NCBI RefSeq assembly: GCF_040939455.1
Contig: NC_134117.1
Location: forward strand, 50,152,001 to 50,216,000
Length of the DNA: 64,000 nucleotides
Source: Microcebus murinus
Taxonomy: Eukaryota > Chordata > Mammalia > Primates > Cheirogaleidae
Direction: 5' to 3'
Shown here: positions 22,955 through 33,540 of the stretch, one piece after another
Layout of the letters: each line of letters opens with the position of its first letter
Position numbering within the stretch: position 1 is the first letter of the stretch
The notes under the pieces: generated by a model
Database searches by the model: none
Told to the model about the DNA's origin: nothing
What the model saw: the letters and a program-made list of their open reading frames with translations, nothing else
Program-made: the position numbers and the translations under genes

Positions 22955-25900
22955 CTCCAAAAACAAGGAATGATATAAAATGTTCAGACTTCTAGTAATA
23001 AATTTAAAAAGTAAACTACAGCTTATTACTTACAATTCCAAAATTGATACGATGTTTCAAATTAGAAAACATATGAATTACTACTCAAGCTCATGGCTGT
23101 TACTTATACTTAATTATGATTAAATGGAGCCAGTCTTTCCCTTTCTCTCTCTCCCTCCCTTCCCCCTCCTCCGCCATATGTCTGTATGTAGCCTGTAAAT
23201 GAATGTGAAAGATTCAATGTAAACACTCTCTACCCACAATCATAAAAAAAAATACCTACAGGGAAAATAATGCAAAAATTCATTTCTCACACAGAGAATA
23301 ATCCATTTCCAGACAATTGCCATGAGGGCTTATCCCGTTATCAAAACTGGTTCATGGTAAACTGAGTGCATATATCAAAAGAAGATCTGTACTATCCAGA
23401 GAAATAATCCATTTAGTGTTCGAGGTTTTATAGTAAAGGCTTCCAAATAACAGAAGGTATTATATATTTTCACCAGTGTATTAAGCTATCATAAATTCAT
23501 CATTCTCAAATCAAGATAATTCATCTATAAACCATTCAAAACTTATTCATACTAATCATAAATCATGTTAAATATAAAATGTTGTTGTCTTCACATAATT
23601 TCACAAAGTCAGATAAACTGGTTTGTCAATAGGCTTTCACAATACTGTTATTGTGACACATACTAACACATAAACCAAAGATTATAACCAATAATGTTGA
23701 TGATATTGGTGATATTTAGCATTAGTGGCTAAAGGAGCAGTAATAATTTTATATCTACAAGGTCCAAATAGGCCTCTCAGATATGAGGCTTGGGCAAAAT
23801 CACTTACCAAGTTAGGCTAGGTGAATCTGTAATCAATCACCAGAGCTCTGCTTTAAACTGCAATGCCTCATAGGAATCAAGTTGAGAGTTATGAGCTATA
23901 GAAGAAAATATTAACTGTTGCTTTCATCTGTTTGTTTCATCAACTAGAATAGAAATAAATATTACTAATTTTATTTTATAAATATTTAATACAGTTTTCC
24001 ACTAGGCACTATATAATATATAAGAAAACTAAAATAATCACAATTGAAAGTCCATGACATTAACAAAACTCAGGAAAATGGCATTTTCCCAGTGAGGATG
24101 AATAAAATTTAAGTGCTGATTTCAGTGACTTGAGTATGACTGTCATTTGTCTAAAATATACTTATTTTAATTTAGTGAGAATGAGCCCTGGAAAAATACT
24201 TCATTCCCCAATATCTCAGGGTCTTTTAAAAAATGAATCATTAGCAACTGATGTTCTTTCCAAATATTTTTAGTCCCCTAAAGCCTAAAAGTGTATCATG
24301 GAACAAATTTATGTCATTCCTCAAAATTACATCTATGAATTTTAAACATTTGTTGCTTGACTATGAAATTTTTCTCCAGACTATGTCAGTATCTGTACTT
24401 ATAAAAAATTTAGAGAAAGATTAACCAAATTGAACTAGATAGAATAGAATCTAGAGTGGAGTTGTATCATAAACACATGTAACTTACACAAACTCAATTA
24501 TATAATTTGAGAAGAAAGCAACAATATCAAAGATTTGTCTGTAATTTGTATGGGTTGGCTAGAAATGAAATGGAAAATCTTAATCTGCTGTGCCCTCACA
24601 AGCTCAGAGATCCTATATAAGCCCCAGCATCTGAGCAAATAGCCTTTTTGAGGGTGATTATGGTATTTAAATGTATGTCTTTTCATATATCGTGACCCTT
24701 GAAAGAAAGCCAACTACTTCTGATACTCAACTAGAGGAAAATAGCTATAGAACTTACTGAGACATAGTATGTAGCTCTCCAATATACCTTTTTAAGAGTA
24801 ATTTTAACCACACTTAATTTGTCCCTTTCTACTAATTTTGGAACCTAACCTCTGAATAGAAAGTATTCTTTTCTACATATAAATCACATCATGCAGTGTC
24901 TTTCACAGCTAACAAAATAAAATGTCTTTCAGTGTAAAAGATATTGCGAAAAGAGAAAAAATACTGATTTTATTATGTATCTTTAATGAAAGGTTTCATG
25001 ACAGGTTAGTTAAACCAGTGAAGATTCTCTGAAATTGCTACAGAATGACACATGGACAAATAAAACAAACAAAGCCATTTGTAAGAATACAATAATTAAA
25101 ATTATTACTCAGGTTCCATTTCAAAGAAAATCTCCATGCCAGCAATTTATTCAACATTGTTAGCCACTAGACAAATATATGGCAACTAAACTATACATTC
25201 AAAGTGTGGTTAAAAGACTGATTATGTGCCAAACCTTCCAGCAAGATCTGTATACACTGGTATGAATGTATCTTTGTCAAAAAATTGTTAACAATGAAAC
25301 ACTATGGGCCTTTCTAGATGGTTTAGCTAGACAGTTGTCTAGGAAGGTATCTAGGAAATAGATAATGACAGCCAAGTTGGGAAGCCAATCATGCACTGTT
25401 CTGGTAATTTCTAATTTTGTGTTTGTCTCCTTCTTCTATTATGGAGCAGAAGCCTCTGTAGTAGAATTTTCCACTGGATTCCATTAGTCCTCTTGATACA
25501 ACTATAGCATATATTTTCTGTCTGACAATTCAAGCTAGTAAACCCTAAATATTCATTTCTATTTATGTCTGTACTTTCTTATGAACAAATGGATAATCAT
25601 TTTCTTCTATGATGTACCTTGTATATTTAGATTTAGATTTTAACTCACTATAAATAAACATTAGGTATACTTACTTATTATGTACCATGTGTTTAATGCT
25701 AATGAAAACAATAATTCAGTACATAAATAATACAAAGATTCTAAAGCTTTGCTTGACTGCAGAAAGAGACCAGACTTGTACCTCACTAATCACCCTCACT
25801 TATATAAAATGAGCATCATCATTCTGGGATTTAAACTACATGTCTTAAGTCTTCATTCCCATCTATAGCCCTGACCTTACATTTAAATGATTAAGAGTGG

Positions 25901-26259
25901 AATATCCATTACTTCTAAGAAAAGAACACTCCCACAGTCAGAGATACGATCTGATCATCTGCATCCCCCAAAAAACAATCAGACTTCATATTACTCCCCA
26001 ACATCTGACTTATAACATTTTATAACTAAAAATAACATAGAATGGGGAGTACTAAGAACCCTATCCAGGTACAGCTGTACCAAGTTCAGTCAAGTTCCTT
26101 TTTAATCTTTCCTCAGGACCTAATCTCACTTACACTCATTTTTTTACATTATAAATGTAGCAAATAAACACTTCTTCTACCTTGTGACTTAGAGATATTA
26201 TTCCAACTCAGTAGGGAAGAACTTGAGATAGTGATCGGAAACTTTATAATTTATATATG
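22955..26259. other. Unique AT-rich DNA with a polypyrimidine tract
   Basis: A strand-biased C/T tract (TTTCCCTTTCTCTCTCTCCC and onward) spans about 23134-23174. No other recognisable element or exon is present. The 71-codon minus frame at 24498-24713 is unsupported. Confidence 0.45.
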
Positions 26260-26287
26260 CACACACGCACACACACATGCACACATG
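26260..26287. repeat. (CA)n microsatellite, imperfect
   Basis: ACACACGCACACACACATGC, then ACACATG, is a short interrupted dinucleotide repeat. Confidence 0.9.
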
Positions 26288-26314
26288 TCACAAAGAACTT
26301 GAGTTATTCACATT

Positions 26315-26465
26315 CATTACCCATATCACTACTGCTTCCATGTTTTTCCTCACATGTTCTCCATCCAGTAAATGACATTAACCAGTTGCTCAAACTCAAA
26401 ACTTGGGAGTCATTTTTGACTCCTTCTCTTCATCATCTCCTATATCTAATTAACCTTTAAGTCTC
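26315..26465 (+). repeat. L2 LINE fragment, left part of a split copy
   Basis: It contains AACTCAAAACTTGGGAGTCA, TTTTTGACTCCTTCTCTTCA and ACCTTTAAGTCTCCTAAAAT. This is the L2 segment whose consensus reads roughly TTGGGAGTCATCCTTGACTC followed by the CTACCTTCAAAATATATCC block. The continuation resumes at about 28034 after an inserted repeat, so the two pieces are one ancestral L2 copy on the + strand. Confidence 0.7.
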
Positions 26466-26606
26466 CTAAAATTAACATTTAGGCTTATGATGTTTAATAT
26501 TATGTGTCTACCTGATTGGCAACTGGATGTCCAGATACTTGGTTACATATTATTCTGGTTGTTTCTGTGAAGATGTTTTTGGATGAGATAAACATTCAAA
26601 TTCATC
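26466..26606 (+). repeat. Old interspersed repeat of unassigned family, left part
   Basis: ATTATGTGTCTACCTGATTG, GGATGTCCAGATACTTGG, TTCTGTGAAGATGTTTTTGG and ATGAGATAAACATTCAAATT belong to a widespread mammalian repeat. The same repeat ends with CCATAATTATGTGAGCC, ATAAATCTCTT and TTCTCTGGAGAACTCTGACT. I recognise the sequence but cannot name the family with certainty; an old LTR is possible. An L1 splits it, and it continues at 27509. Confidence 0.6.
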
Positions 26607-27508
26607 TCATTCTAGTTAAATGGCTTTCATCCAAAAGACAAGTAATAACAAATGCTCACAAGGATGTGAAGAAAGGGGAACCTTCATACACTGTTGATGG
26701 GAATGTAAATTAGTACAGACAAAATGGATAGCAATATGGAGGGTCCTCAAAAAACTAAAAATAGAACTATCATATGATCCAGCAATACTACTACTAGGTA
26801 TATACCCAAAGGAAAGGAAATAAGTTTATTGGAGGGATATCTGCACTTCCATGTTTCTTGCAATTATTCATAATAACCAATCTTTGGAATCAACCTAAAT
26901 GTCCAACAGTGTCTGTCCAATAGAATCTAAATATCTGTCCAACAGAAAATCTACTACATTTTATTTATCCATTCATATACTCAATGGACTCTTATTCAGC
27001 CATAGAAAAGAATGAAATCCTGTCATTTGCAACAACATGGATGGAACTGGAGGACATTATGTTAAGTGAAATAAGCCAGGCACAGAAAGAAAAATTTCAC
27101 ATGTTCTCATTCATATGTGAGAGCTAAAAATTAAAACAGTTGAACTCATGGATGTAGGGAGTGGAACAATGGTTACCAGAGGCCAGGAAGGGAGTGAGGG
27201 ATAAAGTGGAGATGGTTAATGGCTACAAAAATGCAGTTAGATAGAATAAGATCTAGTATATGATAGTAAAAGAAGATGGCTGTAGTCAATAATAATTTAT
27301 TATATATTCTTAAATAACTAAAAAAGTGGAATTGGAATGTTCCTAACACAAAAAAATGATAAATACTTGAGGCGATGGATACCCTAATTATCCTGATTTG
27401 ATCATTACACATTGTATGCCTGTATCAAAATATTACGTGTACCCCATAAATATATGTACCTATCATGTATCCATAACAATTAAAAACAAATTTAAAAAAA
27501 ACACTAAT
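26607..27508 (+). mobile_element. L1 LINE 3' fragment inserted in the older repeat
   Basis: This is an L1 ORF2 C-terminal end and 3' UTR of an older primate/eutherian L1MA-like type. It contains AAATGCTCACAAGGATGTGA, ACTGTTGATGGGAATGTAAA, CCAGCAATACTACTACTAGG, AACAACATGGATGGAACTGG, TACGTGTACCCCATAAATAT and an A-rich end. It is 5' truncated. Flanks AACATTCAAATT (about 26593-26604) and AATATTTAAATT (about 27505-27518) look like a diverged target duplication. The antisense L1 at 47966-50505 has a matching 3' UTR. Confidence 0.88.
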
Positions 27509-27917
27509 ATTTAAATTTGTAGACTGAGTAAAGCAGATTGCTCTTCCTAATGTGGATGAGACTCATATAATCAGTTGAAGTCTAATCAGAACAAATGTCT
27601 GACTCTCCCTCAAATAAAAGAAAATTCCTCTGTCTTATGGTCTTCAAACTGTGACACTAGCTTTTTTCCTGTCTTGGACTCAAATCCAAATATCTGGTCT
27701 TTCTGGATCTCAAGCCTGCAGCCTTGGGACTTGGAACTACACCATTGGCTCTCCTGATCCACAGGTCTTCGGACTGAGACTGGGACTAAACCATCAGCTT
27801 TCGTGGACCTCCACCTCCACCTTGCCAATTCACCTTGTAAAGCTTGGGACTTGCCAGACTCCATAATTATGTGAGCCTATTCCTTAAAATAAATCTCTTT
27901 ATATATAAACTAACACA

Positions 27918-27997
<80 letters not shown>

Positions 27998-28033
27998 GAT
28001 TCTGTTTCTCTGGAGAACTCTGACTAATAAAAA
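27509..28033 (+). repeat. Old interspersed repeat of unassigned family, right part
   Basis: The repeat resumes with GTAGACTGAGTAAAGCAGAT and continues through GGACTCAAATCCAAATATCT, CACCATTGGCTCTCCTGATC and CCATAATTATGTGAGCC, ending CTCTGGAGAACTCTGACTAA. The normally ATATAT-rich spot before its last block has become a long (TC)n run. Open frames at 27575-27866 on either strand are only this repeat's GC-richer centre. Confidence 0.65.
27918..27995. repeat. (TC)n microsatellite, about 78 bp
   Basis: An almost pure TC dinucleotide repeat is broken once by TCCTC near 27931. It sits inside the older repeat, just before its terminal block. The length and purity predict high allele variability. Confidence 0.95.
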
Positions 28034-28180
28034 CTACCTAAATATTTCTCTACTTAGCTTTTCAATCACTGTGCACCAGTCAATCCAAATGAACATCATC
28101 TCTCACTTTGGCTACTGAAAGAGCCTCCTAAGTTGTTTTTCAGCACCGACTATGACCTCTTTCCAATCATACATGTTTGC
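28034..28180 (+). repeat. L2 LINE fragment, right part of the split copy
   Basis: CACCAGTCAATCCAAATGAA, CATCATCTCTCACTTTGGCT and ACTGAAAGAGCCTCCTAAGT match the L2 block whose consensus resembles ACCATCATCTCTCGCCTGGA and AGCCTCCTAACTGGTCTCC. This is the next part of L2 after the fragment ending at 26465, confirming that the intervening 1.57 kb was inserted into a pre-existing L2. Confidence 0.7.
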
Positions 28181-29065
28181 TATACATCAATACCTGAATA
28201 GAGTGGGTCGTACATAACACAAAGTTACAACATGGAAAATAAACTAAGCAGTTACATAGATGTCTTACCAGTGGATGATTTATCCTTAAATAAATGGTAA
28301 AGAAGGAAACATGTTCTAAAATTTGTTTTGTATTGGTTTTTTGAAATGTAGAAGGCACACTCATAAGTGCTTAACATTTATGTGGGATGAGAAAAAGAAA
28401 TGATTCAGAAAGGATGTATGGTTCTCCTAAAATCAAATCCTGCATAGAAAGCCCTATACTATTCCTACCTTTAAGAGTAATTCACTTAATTTCTACATCT
28501 CCCAATTGAGAAACAATAATTCTAAAATTAACTGATCTTTTTTTTAGACTAAACATAAAATATTATTCTCCAAGTTAACAAAACTAGTAGCCCATCTGTA
28601 CTTTTCTCCATCACAAGCACTTGCAGGCTGCACTGCGCAGCTACTTAGGCAGGAACATTTACCTCTTTTCCCTTTAACAGCTTAACCCCCTCAACAACAT
28701 TTCAAAATAAACAAAAGTTTAATTTTCCCAGTTTCTTCTTCAATATTACTTTGGCAAAGGTTTGGGTATTAAGTCAGGTAGAAATCAATCTTCTTCATGT
28801 AATGCTTAGAAGATGTCCACCATAAAAATAAATAGGTGTCCTGAGTATAATGTATTTTTTTCATAAACACCTATTTGAGGGTAAAAAAAACATCATTAAT
28901 GCCACAAACATTCAAGATTTTTTAAGTCAAAAATAAAAGAAATACATTATTCATTTCTTGGTGAAATGACTATGTCTATCAAAAGATTTCCTTTTCCTTC
29001 TAAACATAGAAAATTGAAAAATTAATATAATTAATTTAATAAGTCATTAATATAATGAAATCATG
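28181..29065. other. Unique AT-rich DNA, no feature recognised
   Basis: I recognise no repeat or exon. An A-rich run lies near 28883. Confidence 0.45.
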
Positions 29066-29082
29066 AAAAAAGTGTAAATTTA

Positions 29083-29380
29083 TTTATTTTTTTTTTGAGA
29101 CAGAGTCTCACTTTGTTGCCCAGGCTAGAGTGAGTGCTGTGGCGTCAGCCTGGCTCACAGCAACCTCAATCTCCGGGACTCAGCGATCCTACTGCCTCAG
29201 CCTCCCGAGTAGCTGGGACTACAGGCATGTGCCACCATGCCTGGCTAATTTTTTTTTTTTTTTTTGTATATATATTTTTAGTTGGTCAATTAATTTATTT
29301 CTATTTTTGGTAGAGACGGGATCTCGCTCAGGCTGGTTTCGAACTCCTGACCTTGAGCAATCCACCCGCCTCGGCCTCCC
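29083..29380 (-). mobile_element. Lemur-type Alu, 5' truncated, second subfamily
   Basis: The antisense Alu opens with a T tract and GAGACAGAGTCTCACTTTGT. It contains GTGGCGTCAGCCTGGCTCAC and the linker complement TAGTTGGTCAATTAATTTAT, and stops at CCTCGGCCTCCC, so about 40 bp of the Alu 5' end is absent. A perfect 17-base duplication AAAAAAGTGTAAATTTA flanks it (29066-29082 and 29381-29397). It was therefore truncated at insertion. The (A)n linker tract is long (about 18 T). Diagnostic bases match the Alu at 19614. Confidence 0.95.
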
Positions 29381-29397
29381 AAAAAAGTGTAAATTTA

Positions 29398-30519
29398 AAA
29401 TGTACTTAATTTAAAAATACATCTGACCGTATATCAATTATAAAAGACTGCAAATATAAGGCACAAAAAAAGAACTGTGAAAATTAAACTACTCACTCAT
29501 TTGAAACTCTGATAAAAAGTACTCTATCTTCTTTGGACTGTCACACTTGTGAGGGAAGAGACTGTGACATTCTGTATTAATCTCTACATAGTACTTGCCT
29601 CTGTACTGAGCTTGTGACAGTACTTCATAATAAAAATTTTCAGATTTTTTCATTGGAACCATTTTCATTAAATAAGAAACTAATAAGATGTGTTTGCCAA
29701 TTGCCTTGGAACATTAACCATTTCATTTCAAATGTTACTACTTTGCTGGTTAAATTTAGTTCTTCCTCTGACTTAAGTTAAAAAGTATCCCAAATCCAGA
29801 AATGACTTTATAATTTAGCTGTTAATTGTCTCCAGTCACTAACTTTTAAAGGACTAACAACTCTGATATGTAGCTTATTAACCACAAAACAAGCTGTGAG
29901 TTAAATCAAATACAACTTACAATTAAATATAGATGCAGAGTCAAACAGCATTTCCCCACATGTTTATTGTACAAGAAGCTCTGAAAATGTACACAATAAT
30001 GATGCAAGAATCATTAGTACTATAGAGATGAGAAAAACTTTCAAACTAGGATTTTATAATAAAAAGAGCACTTGAAATTTACTGTCTATTAAATTTCACC
30101 ACCTTTAAATGTTTCTTTACTTCCTTACCACCCCTGTGGAAACACAATAGAAAGGAAAGTAGTAAATGAAATTTTACAATATTATAAGAGCAGAAAGCCT
30201 CTGGCTGAGACCCTGTTCCATTCACACATTTAGAAAACATTCACTGATCAATGTCTATAGCTAATCACTGTGCTCCTGTAATATATGCCTAAGAATTGTA
30301 TGAGTTAAGGAACCATCTTTAAGGGATGATTCTTGCCTGTTATTTGCTCCTTATGAAAAATGAATGTTGACCATAAGAGTCAGCTGGGATCCATATATAA
30401 GCACACTTAGAAATTTTCTGATATATGAAATCAGAGAATTTCTTACAAAGAACTAACAGAAACTGAATGCAATAAAGGACACTGTCTTTGAAATCCACCC
30501 CCTTTCCAATATCATCATT
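29398..30519. other. Unique AT-rich DNA, no firm feature
   Basis: A weak L2-tail-like stretch may lie at about 29555-29630, not called. I recognise nothing else. Confidence 0.45.
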
Positions 30520-30770
30520 GTTCAAGCACCTACCATCTCTCCCTAAAGGACTGTAATAGCATCCTTAGGGTTGTTCTTGCCTCAGTGTTGCTCCTCTAAA
30601 ATCCTCCTTCCACCATTGAGAGTGCCATCTTCCTAAAACCTGACCAGAACATCACTGTACCCTAAGCCCTCAGTGGCTCTTCCCTAACAATCAGATGAGA
30701 TCCAAGCACTTTGGCTTGGTTGAGGAGGCTTTTTGTGATCTTGACCCATCCTATAAGTACGATGGCCAGG
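30520..30770 (+). repeat. L2 LINE fragment
   Basis: ACTGTAATAGCATCCTTAGG, CTCCTTCCACCATTGAGAGT, GACCAGAACATCACTGTACC, CCTCAGTGGCTCTTCCCTAA and TGATCTTGACCCATCC follow L2 consensus order (ATTGCAATAGCCTCCTAACT, then CCTCCAGTGGCTTCCCATC, then ATGATCTGGCCCC). Diverged and non-coding. Confidence 0.7.
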
Positions 30771-31439
30771 AGAAGGCACCTACTATGCGGGAAGTGTGGT
30801 AAGATTAACCCCATAACTTTTTGTTGCCTCAAAAGGTTGTTGTCCCTAACACCATATAGGCAAAGCTGGTCAATGGGGAAATAATGAATAGATTCCCATA
30901 AGAAGTCACTGTAAGAAAGGAGGACTGGGATTCCAGATCATAATTCCCATGATATAAAGTTACATGAGCATTTTGGAGTGGATCTGTGACAGATGAGAAT
31001 GGTGCTGCTGAAGAAATGCACTCAATGCAAAAGCCTAAGATTTTGTTAAAGTCATATGTTTCAAACATTGTGTGGCTCATGTTGTAAGCTTTTTCTAAAC
31101 TAATCCATTTAAGCATAATGATTATTTTGAGCATGGAAATGGTAACTAAGAAGAGGCATAACTCTGTAATCTGAGCTTGGGTCCTGGTCATGGACCTGTC
31201 CCACAGGAGAAGATGAGAACTTGGTGGACCATGTCCCACACCTGTACTGCATACAGATGGACACACTGACAGTAATGGAGACATTGGATATCCTTTATTC
31301 CTCTACTTGAACTGCATTAATTCCTGGTGTTTTGGACAGGTCTCAAGAAGGTAGGTCATTCAAGAAGGTGGGGAAATGAATTAAGGGTAGGAGAAATATA
31401 ATAATAGGGCAGGCAGAGTCTGGAGAAACTAACCTGAAA
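30771..31439. other. Unassigned segment with a 151-codon minus-strand open frame
   Basis: The minus-strand frame 30829-31284 is long for this AT-rich window. Its N-terminal part is rich in Pro/Ser and the rest is not domain-like to me. It has no splice or promoter context that I can see. It may be chance or a relic of an unrecognised LTR element. Confidence 0.35.
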
Positions 31440-31640
31440 AATTTAAAAAACATGGCTCAATGTTTTCCATTCTCCTGCTCATATTTGCAATACTCCTGGC
31501 ATCATTTTCCACTCTTCCTCCCTTCCTACTTTACCCTCACTAATACAGACTCAGAGCACACTGTGCAATCCCATGCCTCCTTGCTATGCTCTTTCCCTTG
31601 CCTTGAAAGTTCTGAGAAGACTTACATGAGCAAAGAGGGT
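31440..31640 (+). repeat. L2 LINE fragment (tentative)
   Basis: CCCATGCCTCCTTGCTATGC, TCTTTCCCTTGCCTTGAAAG and TTCTGAG resemble the L2 block that reads CCTTTGCTCATGCTGTTCCC and CTGCCTGGAATGCCCT in consensus. The overlapping 101-codon frame at 31452-31757 is explained by this repeat and the MIR that follows. Confidence 0.5.
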
Positions 31641-31714
31641 TGTATTAGGTGCCTTTTTTTATATCTCCATTGTACTCTGAGCATATATTTATATGATACA
31701 ACTTATTCAACTAA

Positions 31715-31875
31715 TTTATCCTCTATATCTATTTCCTTACCTGTAAAATGGAAATAATAATAATATGTACTCCACAGGATTGTTTTAGTGATTAAATAAG
31801 GTAATATATGTAAAACCACTTAAACAATATCTAGCAAATAACTATACACATAATAGTATAGATTATTATTAAATA
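31715..31875 (+). repeat. MIR SINE 3' part
   Basis: TATTTCCTTACCTGTAAAAT, GGAAATAATAATAATATGTA, CTCCACAGGATTGTTTTAGT, GATTAAATAAGGTAATATAT and GTAAAACCACTTAAACAATA follow the second half of MIR closely. Confidence 0.85.
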
Positions 31876-31904
31876 ATATTGTTTTTAATCAATAATTACT
31901 TTGT

Positions 31905-32146
31905 TTCTTAGTTTTTTTATATTTAAATAAAATAGTTTACATTGTGCCCAATAGATAATTTTTCATCCCACATTCTCCTATCAACCTACCCCTCTGAGTC
32001 TCCAGTGTCCATTAAGTCACTCTGTACGACCATGCATACCCATTGCTTAGCTCCCACTTACAAGTGAGAGTGTACAGTATTTGGTTCTTTGTTCCTGGGT
32101 GACTTCACTCAGAATAATGGTCTTTAGCTCCATCCAAGTTGCTACT
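31905..32146 (-). mobile_element. L1 3' end, left arm of an inverted repeat
   Basis: This is an antisense L1 3' terminal fragment. It contains ATTGTGCCCAATAGATAATT, TTTCATCCCACATTCTCC, GAGTCTCCAGTGTCCATTAA, TTGCTTAGCTCCCACTTACA and AGTATTTGGTTCTTTGTTCC, ending at GTTGCTAC. It lacks the last 85 bp or so of 3' UTR that the right arm has. It pairs with 32179-32390 as a 212-base inverted repeat around a 32-base spacer. Confidence 0.85.
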
Positions 32147-32178
32147 CAGCCATCAGAAAGAGTGAAATAATGTCTTCT

Positions 32179-32505
32179 GTAGCAACTTTGATGGAACTAG
32201 AGGCCATTATCCTAAGTGAAGTAACCAAGGAACAAAGAACCATATACCGCATTTTGCTCTCACTTATAAGTGACAGCTAAGCAATGGGTATCCATGGTCA
32301 TACAGAGTAATGTAATGAACACTGGAGACTCAGAAGAGGAAGATGGAAGAAGGATGCAGGATGAAAAATTACCTACTGACACAATGTATAATATTCAGGT
32401 GATGGGTATATTAAAAGCCTAGACTTCACTATGCATTTCACCCATGTAACAAAAAATGCTTGCACCCCCTAAATCTATTTAAATAAAAATAAATTTTAAA
32501 AAATA
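32179..32505 (+). mobile_element. L1 3' end, right arm of an inverted repeat
   Basis: This is the same L1 region in sense orientation. It contains GTAGCAACTTTGATGGAACT, GAAGTAACCAAGGAACAAAG, CTCTCACTTATAAGTGACAG, GGACACTGGAGACTCAG-like sequence, then ATTCAGGTGATGGGTATATT and CCATGTAACAAAAAATGCTT. It ends in an A-rich tail near 32505. By eye identity to the left arm is around 80%. The two arms are head to head, with their truncated 5' ends facing each other. Confidence 0.87.
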
Positions 32506-32539
32506 ACCCTAGGGAGTCCTGAACTATAATACATGCTGC

Positions 32540-32845
32540 CTGGGGGATGCACAGCATTATATTCATAGAAACTATGAACCTGTGGCGGGAACCCAGATTA
32601 AGTGAGAAGGAATGAGATAAGATGCAGTTGAAGAGAGACAAAGTGAGATCACAGCGGGCCTTATACCATGAAGAAGAATTTAATTTCATCTTCAAGGTAG
32701 TGGGGAGACACAAAACATTTTAGGTATGGAGTATCACACTCATTTCTATTTCAGAAAGAATAGAAACTGTGAGGGACTGAGAAGAAACTGAGACTAGAGA
32801 TAGAAAATAGACTGCTGTTTCTAATAATCTGTACAAGACATGATT
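32540..32845 (-). repeat. L2 LINE fragment, split by an Alu
   Basis: GAGATCACAGCGGGCCTTAT, ACCATGAAGAAGAATTTAAT and TTCATCTTCAAGGTAGTGGG correspond to the reverse-complement L2 block with GGGCCTTGTAGGCCATGG and GGATTTTATTCTAAG. The copy continues beyond the Alu at 32861-33195. The minus-strand frame at 32438-32713 is L2 and L1 sequence. Confidence 0.65.
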
Positions 32846-32860
32846 AAGATTTGATCAAAG

Positions 32861-33195
32861 GCCGGGCGCTGTGGCTCACGCCTGTAATCCTAGCTCTTGG
32901 GAGGCCGAGGCGGGCGGATTGCTCAAGGTCAGGAGTTCAAAACCAGCCTGAGCGAGACCCCGTCTCTACTATAAATAGAAAGGAATTAATTGGCCAACTG
33001 ATATATATATAAAAAATTAGCCGGGCATGGTGGCGCATGCCTGTAGTCCCAGCTACCCGGGAGGCTGAGGCAGAAGGATCACTCGAGCCCAGGAGATTGA
33101 GGTTGCTGTGAGCTAGGCTGACGCCACGGCACTCACTCTAGCCCGGGCAACAAAGTGAGACTCTGTCTCAAAAAAAAAAAAAAAAAAAAAAAAAA
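32861..33195 (+). mobile_element. Lemur-type dimeric Alu SINE, full length
   Basis: The dimer begins GCCGGGCGCTGTGGCTCACG and ends in an A run of about 27. The 15-base flanking duplication AAGATTTGATCAAAG lies at 32846-32860 and 33196-33210. It shares AGCTCTTGGGAGG, GGAGTTCAAAACC and CAACTGATATATATA with the Alu at 5274. It inserted into a pre-existing L2. Confidence 0.96.
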
Positions 33196-33210
33196 AAGAT
33201 TTGATCAAAG

Positions 33211-33540
33211 ATAGCCCAATGTGAATAAAGCAAAATTAAGGCAGTGTATCTGACAGACCAATAGGATGTATCATTTGAGAAAAAAGATAAGACTCTAATA
33301 TGGCTCCTAGGTTTCTAGCTTGGGTGCTCAGTATATCACAAATCATTAAATGAGATGATAATATAAGAATAAGATTAGGATTGAAGTGACAAAATGGAGC
33401 TCATCTACTTAGTTTAAGGCATATTGAGGCTTCTTTGAGATTATGGAGTAGAAATCCTAGAGTCAATGGGTTATATGTATCTAGGTATCAAGAAAGAGAA
33501 TAAGAAGTTATTCTCACTGGAAAAATATACAAGCCTTTAT
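33211..33540 (-). repeat. L2 LINE fragment, continuation after the Alu
   Basis: TGGCTCCTAGGTTTCTAGCT, TGGGTGCTCAG, ATGGAGCTCATCTACTTAGT, TTAAGGCATATTGAGGC and AGAAATCCTAGAGTCAATGG track the reverse-complement L2 region that, in consensus, includes CAGTTTTGGACATGTTAAG and TTTGAGATGCC. Weaker L2-like sequence may extend to about 33960. Confidence 0.55.

Noticed and set aside
26260..26287. Possible Z-DNA regulatory element at the CA repeat
   Set aside because: It is short and interrupted, with no promoter or exon nearby; reported only as a microsatellite.
29130..29414. 94-codon + strand frame
   Set aside because: It is antisense Alu sequence inside the element at 29083-29380.
30829..31284. 151-codon minus-strand open frame, long for this window
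   Set aside because: No recognised domain, no splice or promoter context and no sign of coding bias beyond length. Kept only as an unassigned segment.
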